From Lacrimispora sphenoides JCM 1415 (GTDB lineage Bacteria; Bacillota; Clostridia; Lachnospirales; Lachnospiraceae), in contig NZ_LT630003.1 in assembly GCF_900105615.1 (NCBI RefSeq), forward strand, positions 1,984,001 through 2,048,000: DNA of 64,000 bases, in the 5' to 3' direction. Of the stretch, positions 52,631 to 61,213 are shown in pieces. The stretch's first letter is position 1; every line of letters begins with the position of its first letter. The notes under the pieces are model-generated. The model ran no database searches. It was not told the origin of the DNA and worked only from the letters and a program-made list of their open reading frames with translations. The position numbers and the translations under genes were made by a program.

Positions 52631-52736
52631 ACTCCTATGGGATTAGCTGACGGATTAGGGCTCCCAAGTTGCCCCTCTTAAAACTAAGATTCACCCCTGA
52701 GATTGGTTCCCCCACTATCAGAAAGATATTCGGAGT
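52631..52736 (-). promoter_or_regulatory. Cyclic-di-AMP (ydaO-yuaA) riboswitch aptamer
   Basis: On the minus strand the P1 stem ACTCC / GGAGT closes a 106-nt element with the class hallmarks: GTGGGGGAACCAATC, GGGGTGAATCTTAG, and GAGCCCTAATCCGTCAGCTAA. Strong agreement with the ydaO family, which binds c-di-AMP and usually turns genes off. It controls the CPA2 antiporter and PII-like gene. Confidence 0.93.
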
Positions 52737-52746
52737 TGTTTCATTA

Positions 52747-52784
52747 ACCTTAACATGGATAAGTGAAATAGTCAAATTTGACTA
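52747..52784 (-). promoter_or_regulatory. Promoter of the antiporter operon with palindrome over -35
   Basis: On the minus strand TTGACT (52775-52770), 17 nt, TAAGGT (52752-52747), with a TG extended -10. A perfect 16-bp palindrome TAGTCAAATTTGACTA (52769-52784) covers the -35, so a repressor could block polymerase. The remaining sequence up to 53037 holds a second TAGTCAAA copy but no gene. Confidence 0.6.
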
Positions 52785-53037
52785 ACCTCTTAGCTGAAAG
52801 CGGAGTGCGAATATCCGATTGACTGGCAGCGCTCGGACTGGGTGGAATAGTCAAAACGATCACTTTAACTAGTATCTGAAGAATGTTATATGTGGAACTG
52901 AATATTTGATTGCCTTTTTATCAACTTCAATCTATACTAACTATACTAAATATAAAACAGCCGTGACGCAAGCAAGCCGTGATCAGATTTGAAACCACAT
53001 GGGTTGATTTTAATGATAGAATAAATCAGGGGGCCAT

Positions 53038-53910
53038 ATGAAAAATATAGTCAAATTTTTAATTGTTTTTACAACATACACAATAGTATTTATTCTTGCG
53101 AATGGTATGATGCCATTCTCACAGGCATTTAAGGAAGCTAGCGCACGGACGGCGGCGGGACCTCTGGATTTACTGTATGTAGTTATTAGCTGCCTGTGGT
53201 TTAGCTCTACCATCTGCTACACCGTTTACCATACTAAGTGGAAAGGCGTCAAACTGGCCCTCGGCGTAATTACCGTAATTAGCCTGGTTCATCCTGTTTT
53301 GACTCAGGTTGAAACATTGTTCTTTGGGAGCGCATTTACCGTTATCTCCAAAAGTGATATTCTGCTGATTATGCTGGCAGGCATTTTGCCACTATTAGCC
53401 TCCGTCCCATTGGCTGTTAAAATGTGGAGTAAAGAAAAATCGAGGGAATCCGTTTATGATTCCCCTATTAATGTGACTAAGCTCGCGATAAGTATTGTTC
53501 TGGTCGGTTTTGTCTATATGATCGTATACTTTGTTTTCGGCTATTTTGTCGCATGGAAATCGGAAGCCGTGAGGATATTTTACTCCGGTGATTCGCAGGA
53601 CATAGGCTTTGGGGCTAAGCTATTAGAAAACTGGAGAGAGAATCCAGCCATCTACCCATTACAGTTTATGAGAGGTATACTGTTCGGGATAGCCGCTTCA
53701 CCTCTGCTTTATATGGGGCGGAACCGTCGGAGAGAGTTTATTATCAGTATCTGCCTGTTATACCTGTGTACCGCTATTGTACTCATTATTCCAAACTTTC
53801 TTTTCCCTGATACGGTCAGATGGGCTCATTTTATAGAAATGTTTTTATCTATGCTGCTTTTTGGAGTGATGACAGGTTTAATAATGTCCCGTGCATCACA
53901 AAGAGAATGA
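53038..53910 (+). CDS. Polytopic membrane protein of unknown family
   Basis: A 290-residue protein with about seven transmembrane segments, e.g. FLIVFTTYTIVFILANGMM, LDLLYVVISCLWFSSTICY, LALGVITVISLVHPVL, ILLIMLAGILPLLASVPLAV, ISIVLVGFVYMIVYFVFGYFV and two near the C-terminus. A soluble loop at about 170-215 separates the last helices. The ATG follows GGGGG by 4 nt. I do not recognise the family. It is followed by the nitroreductase gene after 58 nt on the same strand; co-transcription is plausible. Confidence 0.65.
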   Translation: MKNIVKFLIVFTTYTIVFILANGMMPFSQAFKEASARTAAGPLDLLYVVISCLWFSSTICYTVYHTKWKGVKLALGVITVISLVHPVLTQVETLFFGSAFTVISKSDILLIMLAGILPLLASVPLAVKMWSKEKSRESVYDSPINVTKLAISIVLVGFVYMIVYFVFGYFVAWKSEAVRIFYSGDSQDIGFGAKLLENWRENPAIYPLQFMRGILFGIAASPLLYMGRNRRREFIISICLLYLCTAIVLIIPNFLFPDTVRWAHFIEMFLSMLLFGVMTGLIMSRASQRE

Positions 53911-53968
53911 TCTTTACGTCATATTAATTGTAGGGATTCATGATATTCTTATACAAGGAGAACACAAT

Positions 53969-54751
53969 ATGGACAATTTTAATGATAATCGTGCTTTTAT
54001 GAAAAGTGGATTTGATCTTCCTGAACGTGAATTTATATCCGATCAAGAGCGTGGTATGCCGCCACCATGTGCTGCGAAAGCAATCGATGACAAATTAAAA
54101 ATCATTGAACTGCCGGCAGTAAATATAAAAACTGTTAAGTACAATGATTTATACACTTGCTTTAATAATCGTAGAAGTAGGCGAAATTATAAAGATACAC
54201 CAATTACATTAGAAGAGTTGTCATTTTTATTATGGTCAACTCAAGGTGTGCAGAAAGTTATACCTGCATATAAAAATACTGGTCATATTACCCTGCGCCC
54301 AGTACCTTCTGCAGGTGGCAGGCATTCCAGCGAGACATATCTTGCAGTTAATAATGTAGCAGGTTTAGATAAAGGCATTTATATTTATATGCCTTTAGAG
54401 CATAAGCTGGCTTTATGTCATTATGTTGATAATTTGACAGATAAGCTTATCTATGCTTATGGTGGTGAGGGTTACTATTGTGAAGCCAAGTGGTTTGGAC
54501 GGGCACCGGTTGTATTTTTATGGTCCTGTATCCCATATCGTGGCGAATGGCGATACCATTGTGAAGCTCACCGACTAATGTTGTTGGATATTGGTCATAT
54601 ATGTCAAAATTTATATCTGGCATGTGAAGGAGTTGGGTGCGGCACTTGTGCAATTGCCGGGTATGTACAGGAGGCGTTTGATGAATTGCTTGGATTAGAT
54701 GGTAAAAATGAATATGTCGTTTACCTTGCTGCCGTGGGGAAAGTAAAATAA
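53969..54751 (+). CDS. SagB-like nitroreductase-family protein
   Basis: A 260-residue nitroreductase-fold protein. RRSRRNYKDTPITLEELSFLLWSTQG is the N-terminal FMN motif with the Arg pair, RPVPSAGGRHSSETYLAV follows, and GVGCGTCAIAGYVQEAFDELLG is near the C-terminus. This matches SagB-type dehydrogenases, some of which oxidise azolines in RiPP maturation. No RiPP precursor or cyclodehydratase is near, so another FMN reductase role is likely. The ATG at 53969 follows AAGGAG by 8 nt. Confidence 0.85.
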   Translation: MDNFNDNRAFMKSGFDLPEREFISDQERGMPPPCAAKAIDDKLKIIELPAVNIKTVKYNDLYTCFNNRRSRRNYKDTPITLEELSFLLWSTQGVQKVIPAYKNTGHITLRPVPSAGGRHSSETYLAVNNVAGLDKGIYIYMPLEHKLALCHYVDNLTDKLIYAYGGEGYYCEAKWFGRAPVVFLWSCIPYRGEWRYHCEAHRLMLLDIGHICQNLYLACEGVGCGTCAIAGYVQEAFDELLGLDGKNEYVVYLAAVGKVK

Positions 54752-55083
54752 TAGAAAACCTTCATCCTACCAGGGCTTATGCACCAAAATGAAAACACCC
54801 ATCGTAAATCCGACAGGCGTTTCAAACTAGGGAGGGTTCTCTATGAATAATTAACTATGAATTATGTCGTAAGTTGCATTAATCTTATATTACTAAGATA
54901 TAAAGCTTTGACATGTCCTGTGATTGTTTTACGAATATTATTTAATTTTATGGCAATTATAATTGTGACCCATCTCGTGTCTAAGCCTGAGTAACCTACC
55001 TTTTCGTTGCTTGGGCTTTTTCCCCCTAAGTACTCTGGTACCCTTCGAATCCGGGCACAAACGGCAGATCACTTGGAAACACT
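54752..55083. other. Intergenic region, no gene called
   Basis: About 330 nt. The minus strand holds a 40-codon open stretch (CPDSKGTRVLRGKKPKQRKG) without start or ribosome binding site; it may be a remnant. No riboswitch class was recognised. Confidence 0.3.
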
Positions 55084-55251
55084 CTAGGCTTCGTTTTTAT
55101 AACTGTCATCAATACCGTATACATCACTTTTAGAGTCAAATACCGGCCTCGATATGGTAAATCCCAATGTCATAAATACTGCCATTGCAAATACATACAG
55201 TACAGATACCTTAGCAAGCGTGGTTGCTGCTTTTATCATTATCTTTATCAT
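55084..55251 (-). CDS. Small single-span membrane protein
   Basis: A 55-residue protein from MIKIMIKAATTLAK, which follows AAAGGAAGATAGG. One hydrophobic segment (VSVLYVFAMAVFMTLGFTI) is followed by a polar tail rich in Asp/Ser/Lys. No family is recognised. It stands alone between two intergenic stretches. Confidence 0.5.
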   Translation of the reverse strand: MIKIMIKAATTLAKVSVLYVFAMAVFMTLGFTISRPVFDSKSDVYGIDDSYKNEA

Positions 55252-55344
55252 CCTATCTTCCTTTCTCAGGCATTTGGATAAGCCTCTATTAATATTTTCA
55301 CTTAGCATACCCGGCGAGAGATAATACAATTCATTTGTACCATA

Positions 55345-55510
55345 TTACCCCCGGTCCTGCCAGTCAGGAAGGAACACCTCTTTAGAGATTGTATATGATG
55401 ATTTTCCAGTTAATCGTATTTCAACAAATGATTTTCCGTCAAGAATCCCTTTTCAATAGAATTCTAAGGGGCAAGGCAAGATGTTTTCCATCATGTTTCC
55501 TCTCACTCAT
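55345..55510 (-). pseudogene. Frameshifted small ORF
   Basis: From an ATG at 55510 (after AAAGGATGGCAAT) one frame reads MSERKHDGKHLALPLRILLK and meets a stop after RDS. The next frame continues DGKSFVEIRLTGKSSYTISK and EVFLPDWQDRG before a TAA at 55345. The whole is 166 nt, one base over a codon multiple, as expected if one T was gained. It reads like a former 55-residue gene. No family is recognised. Confidence 0.35.
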
Positions 55511-55651
55511 ATTGCCATCCTTTCAGACCAGATGGTTCTATGAAAACAAGTATAGCACTAACTTCGACATGGATGTAAGTTACTCATTGAAACTAGAAGT
55601 TACTTCTTTATTTTTGTGCGCCCCGCTTCAACAGGTTTTTCGAACATATGT

Positions 55652-55680
55652 TTGATTTTTATTTCTGATTATGTTATACT
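55652..55680 (+). promoter_or_regulatory. Sigma-A promoter of the zinc-ribbon gene
   Basis: TTGATT (55652-55657), 17 nt, TATACT (55675-55680), with TG two bases before giving an extended -10. Confidence 0.75.
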
Positions 55681-55713
55681 GATTTTACGAAAAGACACTA
55701 AGGAGTAATTGCA

Positions 55714-55929
55714 ATGGAAAAACAATTAAAAAATGATGAATGTTTTATTTTTATTGAAACCGGATTAAATGCTCTAGAAAAAATAGGCTGGTATGGCGAA
55801 ACCAAATTTATATGTCCTGTATGTGGGTATGATAATGCCAACGCTAAAAGGATTAAAACACCTAATAAAGTTCGTAATAAGTCTACTTGGTTATATTGTG
55901 AAGAATGCGGAATGCTCGTCCATGGATAA
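55714..55929 (+). CDS. Small zinc-ribbon protein
   Basis: A 71-residue protein with CPVC (about residues 34-37) and CEEC (about 62-65), a CxxC...CxxC zinc ribbon, plus a basic stretch between them. The N-terminus (MEKQLKNDECFIFIETGLNALEKIG) is amphipathic. AAGGAG lies 8 nt before the ATG, and a promoter and terminator flank the gene, so it is a single unit. Likely a nucleic-acid- or protein-binding module; the target is unknown. Confidence 0.7.
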   Translation: MEKQLKNDECFIFIETGLNALEKIGWYGETKFICPVCGYDNANAKRIKTPNKVRNKSTWLYCEECGMLVHG

Positions 55930-55935
55930 AGTATT

Positions 55936-55971
55936 AGAGGTAAAGACATCTATATCTCTACCTCTTTTTTT
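55936..55971 (+). terminator. Intrinsic terminator of the zinc-ribbon gene
   Basis: Stem AGAGGTA / TACCTCT (55936-55942 and 55959-55965) followed by six T residues. Confidence 0.85.
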
Positions 55972-56019
55972 GTAAAGTAAACACTTATAAATTGCAAAAA
56001 CTATCATTCCAGTTTTTAA

Positions 56020-57735
56020 TCACTTGTACCATGTACCATTTTCATCGATAAAGAATCCGTTGATAATTGTGTTGACTGCCATAGCCCCATCGCTATTAAA
56101 ATAATACCAGTTTTTATTTATCTGTTTCCAGCCTGATTGCATGGCTCCGGAAGAATCTGTATAATACCACTTATTATTATAGTGGATCCAGCCAGTTGCC
56201 ATAGAACCATTGGTATAGAAATAATACCAGTTTCCATTTATCTGTCTCCAGCCAGTATGCATGGCGCCCTCCACTCCTATATCTAATGAAGAATTCAAAT
56301 AATACCAGTTATTACCGGAAACAATCCAGCCTGTCACCATGGCTCCTTCTACACCAGTAGCCGCCGAAGGATTTAGGTAGTACCACCTATTATTGGACAT
56401 TACCCAGCCAGTTGCCATAGAACCATTGGTATTGAAATAATACCAGTTTCCATTTATCTGTCTCCAGCCAGTATGCATGGCGCCCTCCACTCCTATATCT
56501 AATGAAGGATTCAAATAATACCAGTTATTACCGGAAACAATCCAGCCTGTCACCATGGCTCCTTCTACACCAGTAGCCGCCGAAGGATTTAGGTAGTACC
56601 ACCTATTATTGGACATTACCCAGCCAGTTGCCATGGAACCATTGGTATTGAAATAATACCAGTTTCCATTTATCTGTCTCCAGCCAGTATGCATAGCTCC
56701 CTCCACTCCTATATCTAATGAAGGGTTTAAATAATACCAGTTATTACCGGAAACAATCCAGCCTGTCACCATGGCTCCATTACTATTAAAATAATACCAG
56801 TGATCGTTGCTTTGCTTCCATCCAACAACCATCATTCCACTGCTGTTAAACAAATACCATTTGTTATTTATATTTGCCCAGGATTTTTGATACGTACCAT
56901 CAGGGTACTTATAATACCAGGTAGTCCCATCCCTAATCCACCCAACTTCCGAATTTGAATTCCAGGAACCTTCCTGGCCACTTCCATCAGACACGTTTTC
57001 TTCCGTAAGATATGCTTCATCAGATTCTGTCCATTCACTTTTCTTTCCATATTTATTTTCTGTTTCCGTACCTGGAACAGTTCTGACTTTAAAAATATAA
57101 CTGCCTGCTTTTGTCATGTAAGGATAAAAATCATAAGAAGTTTTTTTCAAACACTCAACCTTTTTTATGATTGTATTTCCGCGATATAAATAGACATCAT
57201 ATGCTCCGGAACTGTATTCTCCTTCGCTCCATTCGGCATCTCCGATTCCTGAATCCCCCCAGTAAGCACTTTCTGGTGAATTATAGGTTCCTTTTAAAGG
57301 ATTAAACGTAAATGTCACATATAAGGTATCTGCCCTGGAACGGCTGGATGTTACATAGTCCCCTCCCTTTATGGACACATTACCAGAATTATATCCTCCT
57401 TTAAACGCATATTCATCAGAATCTATAGCCCGTAAGGTTACTTTCATCTTCGGCTTTGAACCAATCATCATTTCCTTATTATCAGAAGTTATCCAATTTA
57501 AATCCGTAACTTCATACCTGTTATTATTGCTGCAGACATAATTTCCTGATTTCTCCGTTGTTTTAAAGGAAACTTCTGATGGTAACGTCTTTCCTTCTTC
57601 CAAATCCTCCAGTCCTACATAAATAGTCACTGATGATATAGTTTTCGATGAAGCAGCCAGGGATTCAAGTGGGAGACTAATCCAGAGTACTGTTATTACA
57701 GAAGCCCAGGCCACCAACCTCTTAATGTACTTCAT
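56020..57735 (-). CDS. Secreted cell-wall-binding protein with choline-binding-type repeats
   Basis: A 571-residue secreted protein. A signal peptide (ending LESLAAS) leads to a 240-residue N-terminal region of beta-strands with no catalytic motif I recognise, then about a dozen 20-residue CW-binding repeats of the NWYYFN..G.M.TGW type to the C-terminus. Such repeats attach proteins to teichoic acid choline or related wall polymers. The DNA for the repeats contains nearly identical 216-bp units. The last repeats are shorter and degenerate. It is followed upstream by a second, smaller repeat protein. Confidence 0.88.
   Translation of the reverse strand: MKYIKRLVAWASVITVLWISLPLESLAASSKTISSVTIYVGLEDLEEGKTLPSEVSFKTTEKSGNYVCSNNNRYEVTDLNWITSDNKEMMIGSKPKMKVTLRAIDSDEYAFKGGYNSGNVSIKGGDYVTSSRSRADTLYVTFTFNPLKGTYNSPESAYWGDSGIGDAEWSEGEYSSGAYDVYLYRGNTIIKKVECLKKTSYDFYPYMTKAGSYIFKVRTVPGTETENKYGKKSEWTESDEAYLTEENVSDGSGQEGSWNSNSEVGWIRDGTTWYYKYPDGTYQKSWANINNKWYLFNSSGMMVVGWKQSNDHWYYFNSNGAMVTGWIVSGNNWYYLNPSLDIGVEGAMHTGWRQINGNWYYFNTNGSMATGWVMSNNRWYYLNPSAATGVEGAMVTGWIVSGNNWYYLNPSLDIGVEGAMHTGWRQINGNWYYFNTNGSMATGWVMSNNRWYYLNPSAATGVEGAMVTGWIVSGNNWYYLNSSLDIGVEGAMHTGWRQINGNWYYFYTNGSMATGWIHYNNKWYYTDSSGAMQSGWKQINKNWYYFNSDGAMAVNTIINGFFIDENGTWYK
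56190..56779. repeat. 216-bp tandem DNA repeats inside the cell-wall-binding gene
   Basis: Landmark GTATGCATGG/A recurs at 56255, 56471 and 56687, exactly 216 bp apart, and the flanking sequence matches nearly base for base over about 2.7 units. Each unit encodes 72 residues with three or four wall-binding repeats. Confidence 0.93.
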
Positions 57736-57894
57736 AAAAACTCACCTACTTTTTCTTATTAAATAAATAATATTATTACAGCTAAATCAAAGGTGTACTT
57801 CTTGGCCTCCGTTACGGCAAATATCAAAAGTGGTACCCCACTTATGATAGGAGCTGTATGGCGGTTAAAATTAGCCCTTTCAAAATGTTCAGAT

Positions 57895-58350
57895 TTAACG
57901 GACGCCAAATTTTGTGCCACGCCTGATGGTGCCATCACTGTTCCATTCTGTGTAGACGTATGGGCCACTGTCAGTGGTTCCATTTTCAGTAAAGTTATGT
58001 GTGACACCATTGTAGGTGTAGGGACCTGTTATCAATTTCAAGGTATTGGAATCAAAGTAGTAGATATTGTCATTAATTTTCATAATCCCGCCCTGAAGTT
58101 CACCGGTGTCAGCTGTGTAATACCATGTGTTATCCCTTTGAATCCACCCGGTACGCATAAGCTGGTCATCACCAAAGAAGAACCAATGATTTTTGTAGTT
58201 GACCCAGTTGTTCGTACAGTAATCTCCAGATCCCCATTGGTACTTTACCCCCTGCGGGGTGCTCACAAATCCTGCAGCAAATGATGACATAGCACTTCCA
58301 ATGGCTAATGCTACAGATAAAGTTGTAACCGCTAAATACTTTTTTCTCAT
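57895..58350 (-). CDS. Secreted small protein with cell-wall-binding repeats
   Basis: A 151-residue secreted protein: signal peptide MRKKYLAVTTLSVALAIGSA through SSFAAG, then NNWVNYKNHWFFFGDDQLMRTGW and DNTWYYTADTGELQGG-type CW-binding repeats to the end. The ATG follows AAGGAGGTCAAGATCT. It is the same repeat family as the gene downstream on the same strand, 159 nt away, and lies in the AT-rich 58.4-58.8 kb stretch. Confidence 0.85.
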   Translation of the reverse strand: MRKKYLAVTTLSVALAIGSAMSSFAAGFVSTPQGVKYQWGSGDYCTNNWVNYKNHWFFFGDDQLMRTGWIQRDNTWYYTADTGELQGGIMKINDNIYYFDSNTLKLITGPYTYNGVTHNFTENGTTDSGPYVYTEWNSDGTIRRGTKFGVR

Positions 58351-58876
58351 AGATCTTGACCTCCTTATAAATGTATAGGTTATTATAAATTTAGTTAAAG
58401 TATATAGTCTGGAGCATTTTCAAGTCAATGAAGTTTAGGTATTTGTAAAAACAAGTAAACTATTTGTAAAAATTTGACAGTAAAAATTTTAAATCTTAAG
58501 AAGTCTGTAATTATAATAATATGATTAATTATTGTAGCAGCAGAGATAACAATTTTCATTAAAAGCAAATAATAGGATTATAGGTAAATCCCTATTCCTT
58601 GTATAGATATTGAAAACTCATACAGGAAATTTCTATTGAAGAAAAAATCCTAACTTGGCATTTTCGTCATGTGGGGTATTTCATAAAAGATTAAAAGATA
58701 GAGTTTACACAACATGGACATTTGAATTTAGAATGGAAATAGAAAAAATCAAAATTTTATAGTGTTTGTTGCATTATACTGGTAAATAAAATAATAATAT
58801 GTCGCTACACAGGTTATAACTTAGTACACCTCCTGCAATTAACGAAAATGGATTGCAGAAGGTGTTATCGATTGTA
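58351..58876. other. AT-rich intergenic region with a hairpin at its right end
   Basis: No gene is seen. A hairpin ACACCTCCTGCAAT / ATTGCAGAAGGTGT (58826-58865, one mismatch) lies directly past the coiled-coil gene's stop on the minus strand. It lacks a U-tract, and its minus strand carries an AGGAGGTGT sequence. Confidence 0.45.
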
Positions 58877-59593
58877 CTATTTATTGCACATCTTGATCTT
58901 TTTTTCGTCGGCATTCATGTCTTCGTCATCATCGATTACAGCCTCACTAGATTCGTTCCTTATCTCTTCAATGGATTTGTGAACACTCTCCAACTTCTGA
59001 CTAGTGTTATCGTCGAGCTCCAGAGACCGGCCCTTAAGCTCTGTCACCTTTTTAGATTTGGCTTCAATATTGCCGTTGCCTCTGGATATTTCAGCCTCCA
59101 GAACCCGGATGGTTCCATCCAGATGCTTTTTCTCCTGGTGGATTGTCTCCGCCTGCTCTTGGTTGGCAGAAAGAGCGGATATGCCGTTTAGCTGGTCTGC
59201 CTGGGCTTCTTCCTTTGTCTTTGGCTTATCGTAGATCCTGCCATCAGAATCCTCATCCTCCGTTTCTTCTGCCTGCCTTGCCTGAAGTTGAGAAATCTGA
59301 TCGTCGATTTCCTTTAGCCGCTTTTCGTATTCTTCCAGCTGTGCTTTTACATCAGTTCCGTTTTCTTGAGATGAGTCCATAAGGGACTTTTTCTGTTCCT
59401 GTAAGAATTCCTTCTGCTTCATCAGCAGCTCTAGCATACTCTGGTTTTTGCCAGCAGGAGAAATGACGGTGATATCCCGGTTCTCATCGTCTTTCTTTTT
59501 TCCAAACAAGACCTCTGTCTGGTTAGCGGCGGAACGGTTGATGGCATTGATACTTTGGGAAGGCATCTGCCCGTTCAATTTTCCAATATACAT
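58877..59593 (-). CDS. Coiled-coil protein of unknown function
   Basis: A 238-residue protein, no signal or membrane segment. From about residue 50 it is dominated by heptad-like helices (LLMKQKEFLQEQKKSLMD, LEEYEKRLKEIDDQISQLQARQAEET, then ETIHQEKKHLDGTIRVLEAEIS) with acidic linkers and an acidic tail. The first 40 residues (MYIGKLNGQMPSQSINAINRS) are conserved-looking. The ATG follows AAGGGGATATCTT. A cytoskeletal, envelope or flagellar-scaffold role is possible; not assigned. Confidence 0.6.
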   Translation of the reverse strand: MYIGKLNGQMPSQSINAINRSAANQTEVLFGKKKDDENRDITVISPAGKNQSMLELLMKQKEFLQEQKKSLMDSSQENGTDVKAQLEEYEKRLKEIDDQISQLQARQAEETEDEDSDGRIYDKPKTKEEAQADQLNGISALSANQEQAETIHQEKKHLDGTIRVLEAEISRGNGNIEAKSKKVTELKGRSLELDDNTSQKLESVHKSIEEIRNESSEAVIDDDEDMNADEKKIKMCNK

Positions 59594-59831
59594 AAGATAT
59601 CCCCTTTTCTTGTTACTTTTCATTGCTATTTTGGATATCGGCAAAAAAAGTGATTATATAAGGTTAGACATGAAAAAGCAGCCCTTATACCATTCATTCA
59701 CAGTTTTTTCACAAGACGTACAAAATTTATTTACAACTTCTACAAACTTTTTTCATATCTGTCTTATATAATAAAAATAGTAACAAGAGGAACTCCAAAC
59801 TTGTTAAAATTAAAACTTTTTTTCATAACTG

Positions 59832-59857
59832 GCCGGTGAAAGTCACATTTCACCGGC
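59832..59857 (+). terminator. Hairpin between the coiled-coil gene and pfp
   Basis: Perfect 10-bp stem GCCGGTGAAA / TTTCACCGGC with a 6-nt loop. The U-tract is delayed (TCCTCCCTTTT), so termination on the plus strand is possible but unproven. Confidence 0.4.
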
Positions 59858-59888
59858 TCCTCCCTTTTATGGGGCAAATATTTCCCAG

Positions 59889-59917
59889 TTGCAAAGAAAC
59901 TCTTTCTATTATAGAAT
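59889..59917 (+). promoter_or_regulatory. Promoter of the phosphofructokinase gene
   Basis: TTGCAA (59889-59894), 17 nt, TAGAAT (59912-59917). The ATG lies 45 nt on. Confidence 0.6.
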
Positions 59918-59962
59918 AGGGAAGGTGCCCATGGCATATGCAAACTTGGAGGATATTATTAC

Positions 59963-61180
59963 ATGAAGAAAAATGCAATCGTAGGACAATCCGGCGGACC
60001 CACCGCTGTGATCAACGCAAGCCTTTATGGCGTCATCAAAGAAGGAATGGCCCAGGCCGAAATCGGAAGGGTTTACGGAATGCTCAATGGCATAGAAGGC
60101 TTCATGTCCGGCAATTATATGGATTTAACAGGTGACCTGACTGAAGAAGAGCTGGAGCTTTTAAAATTAACACCAGCTGCTTATTTAGGTTCCTGCCGCT
60201 ATAAACTTCCTGATGATCTGTCTTCTCCCTTTTATCCGGCTCTTTTTGAGAAATTCCGAGCTATGGATATCGGATATTTCTTCTATATTGGCGGTAATGA
60301 TTCCATGGATACGGTAAGTAAGCTTTCCCGCTACGCCGCCCATCATGGAAGCCCTATCCGTTTCATTGGAATTCCCAAAACCATTGACAACGACTTGATT
60401 TTAACGGATCATACTCCCGGCTACGGCAGTGCTGCCAAATATGTGGCTGATACTGTCCGTGAAATCGTTCTGGACTCTTCTGTTTACCAGCAAAAGTCCG
60501 TCACCATCATAGAACTTATGGGCCGTCATGCAGGCTGGCTTACTGCTGCCAGTGCGTTGGCCAGAAAATTTGATGGCGATAATCCCTTGCTTATCTATCT
60601 TCCTGAAACGGATTTTGAATTTGAACGGTTCGCATCGGATGTAAAAGCGGCCCTTAACAATCACAATTCCGTTATTATCTGCATCTCAGAAGGACTCTCT
60701 GATTCCCAGGGCAAATTTATCTGCGAATACGCAGATGAAGTCCGTTTGGACACCTTCGGTCATAAAATGCTGACCGGAAGCGGTAAAATGCTGGAGAATT
60801 TTGTACGTGAACGTTTTGGTGTAAAGGTCCGTTCCATTGAACTGAATGTTAACCAGCGCTGCAGCGGCATGCTTGCTTCTGCAACTGACATAGAGGAATC
60901 CGTGCAGGCGGGTTCAGAAGGAGTAAAGGCCGCGTTAAAAGGTATTACCGGAAGAATGGTTGCCTTTCACCGCAAAGGAAATTCCCCTTATTCCATGGAA
61001 TGCATCACCGTTGATGTCAACGAAGTATGCAATCAGGAAAAGCTGTTCCCCGTCCAGTGGATCTGCGGCAATGGCACGGATATCTCCCCAGAATTTCTGG
61101 AATATGCCATACCGCTGATCCAGGGTGAGCCTCAAAGAAAGATGGAAAGCGGCAGACCCGTGTACCTGTACCGGAGATAA
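59963..61180 (+). CDS. pfp: Diphosphate-dependent phosphofructokinase
   Basis: A 405-residue PFK of the PPi-type clade. GQSGGPTAVINAS is the first phosphate loop, YIGGNDSMDT replaces the ATP-type GGDGS with Asp in the position that blocks ATP alpha-phosphate binding, and IPKTIDND carries the Lys diagnostic of PPi-PFK. MGRHAGWLTA is also present. It reversibly converts fructose-6-phosphate and PPi to fructose-1,6-bisphosphate. AGGATATT upstream serves as a weak ribosome binding site. It is monocistronic and convergent with the FAD oxidoreductase. Confidence 0.93.
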   Translation: MKKNAIVGQSGGPTAVINASLYGVIKEGMAQAEIGRVYGMLNGIEGFMSGNYMDLTGDLTEEELELLKLTPAAYLGSCRYKLPDDLSSPFYPALFEKFRAMDIGYFFYIGGNDSMDTVSKLSRYAAHHGSPIRFIGIPKTIDNDLILTDHTPGYGSAAKYVADTVREIVLDSSVYQQKSVTIIELMGRHAGWLTAASALARKFDGDNPLLIYLPETDFEFERFASDVKAALNNHNSVIICISEGLSDSQGKFICEYADEVRLDTFGHKMLTGSGKMLENFVRERFGVKVRSIELNVNQRCSGMLASATDIEESVQAGSEGVKAALKGITGRMVAFHRKGNSPYSMECITVDVNEVCNQEKLFPVQWICGNGTDISPEFLEYAIPLIQGEPQRKMESGRPVYLYRR

Positions 61181-61213
61181 TCATGGTATGCTTTTCCGGA
61201 TCTTAAAATCCGC

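Noticed and set aside
53969..54751. RiPP biosynthesis cluster around the SagB-like gene
   Set aside because: No precursor, cyclodehydratase or exporter is seen within several kilobases.
55321..55390. Possible bacterial SRP RNA (GGAAGGAA near 55370)
   Set aside because: The conserved CAGGTCCGGAAGGAAGCAG core is not present, and the minus strand reads as a small frameshifted ORF.
56190..56779. Regular repeats that could suggest a CRISPR array
   Set aside because: Units are 216 bp, contiguous without spacers and encode wall-binding repeats in frame.
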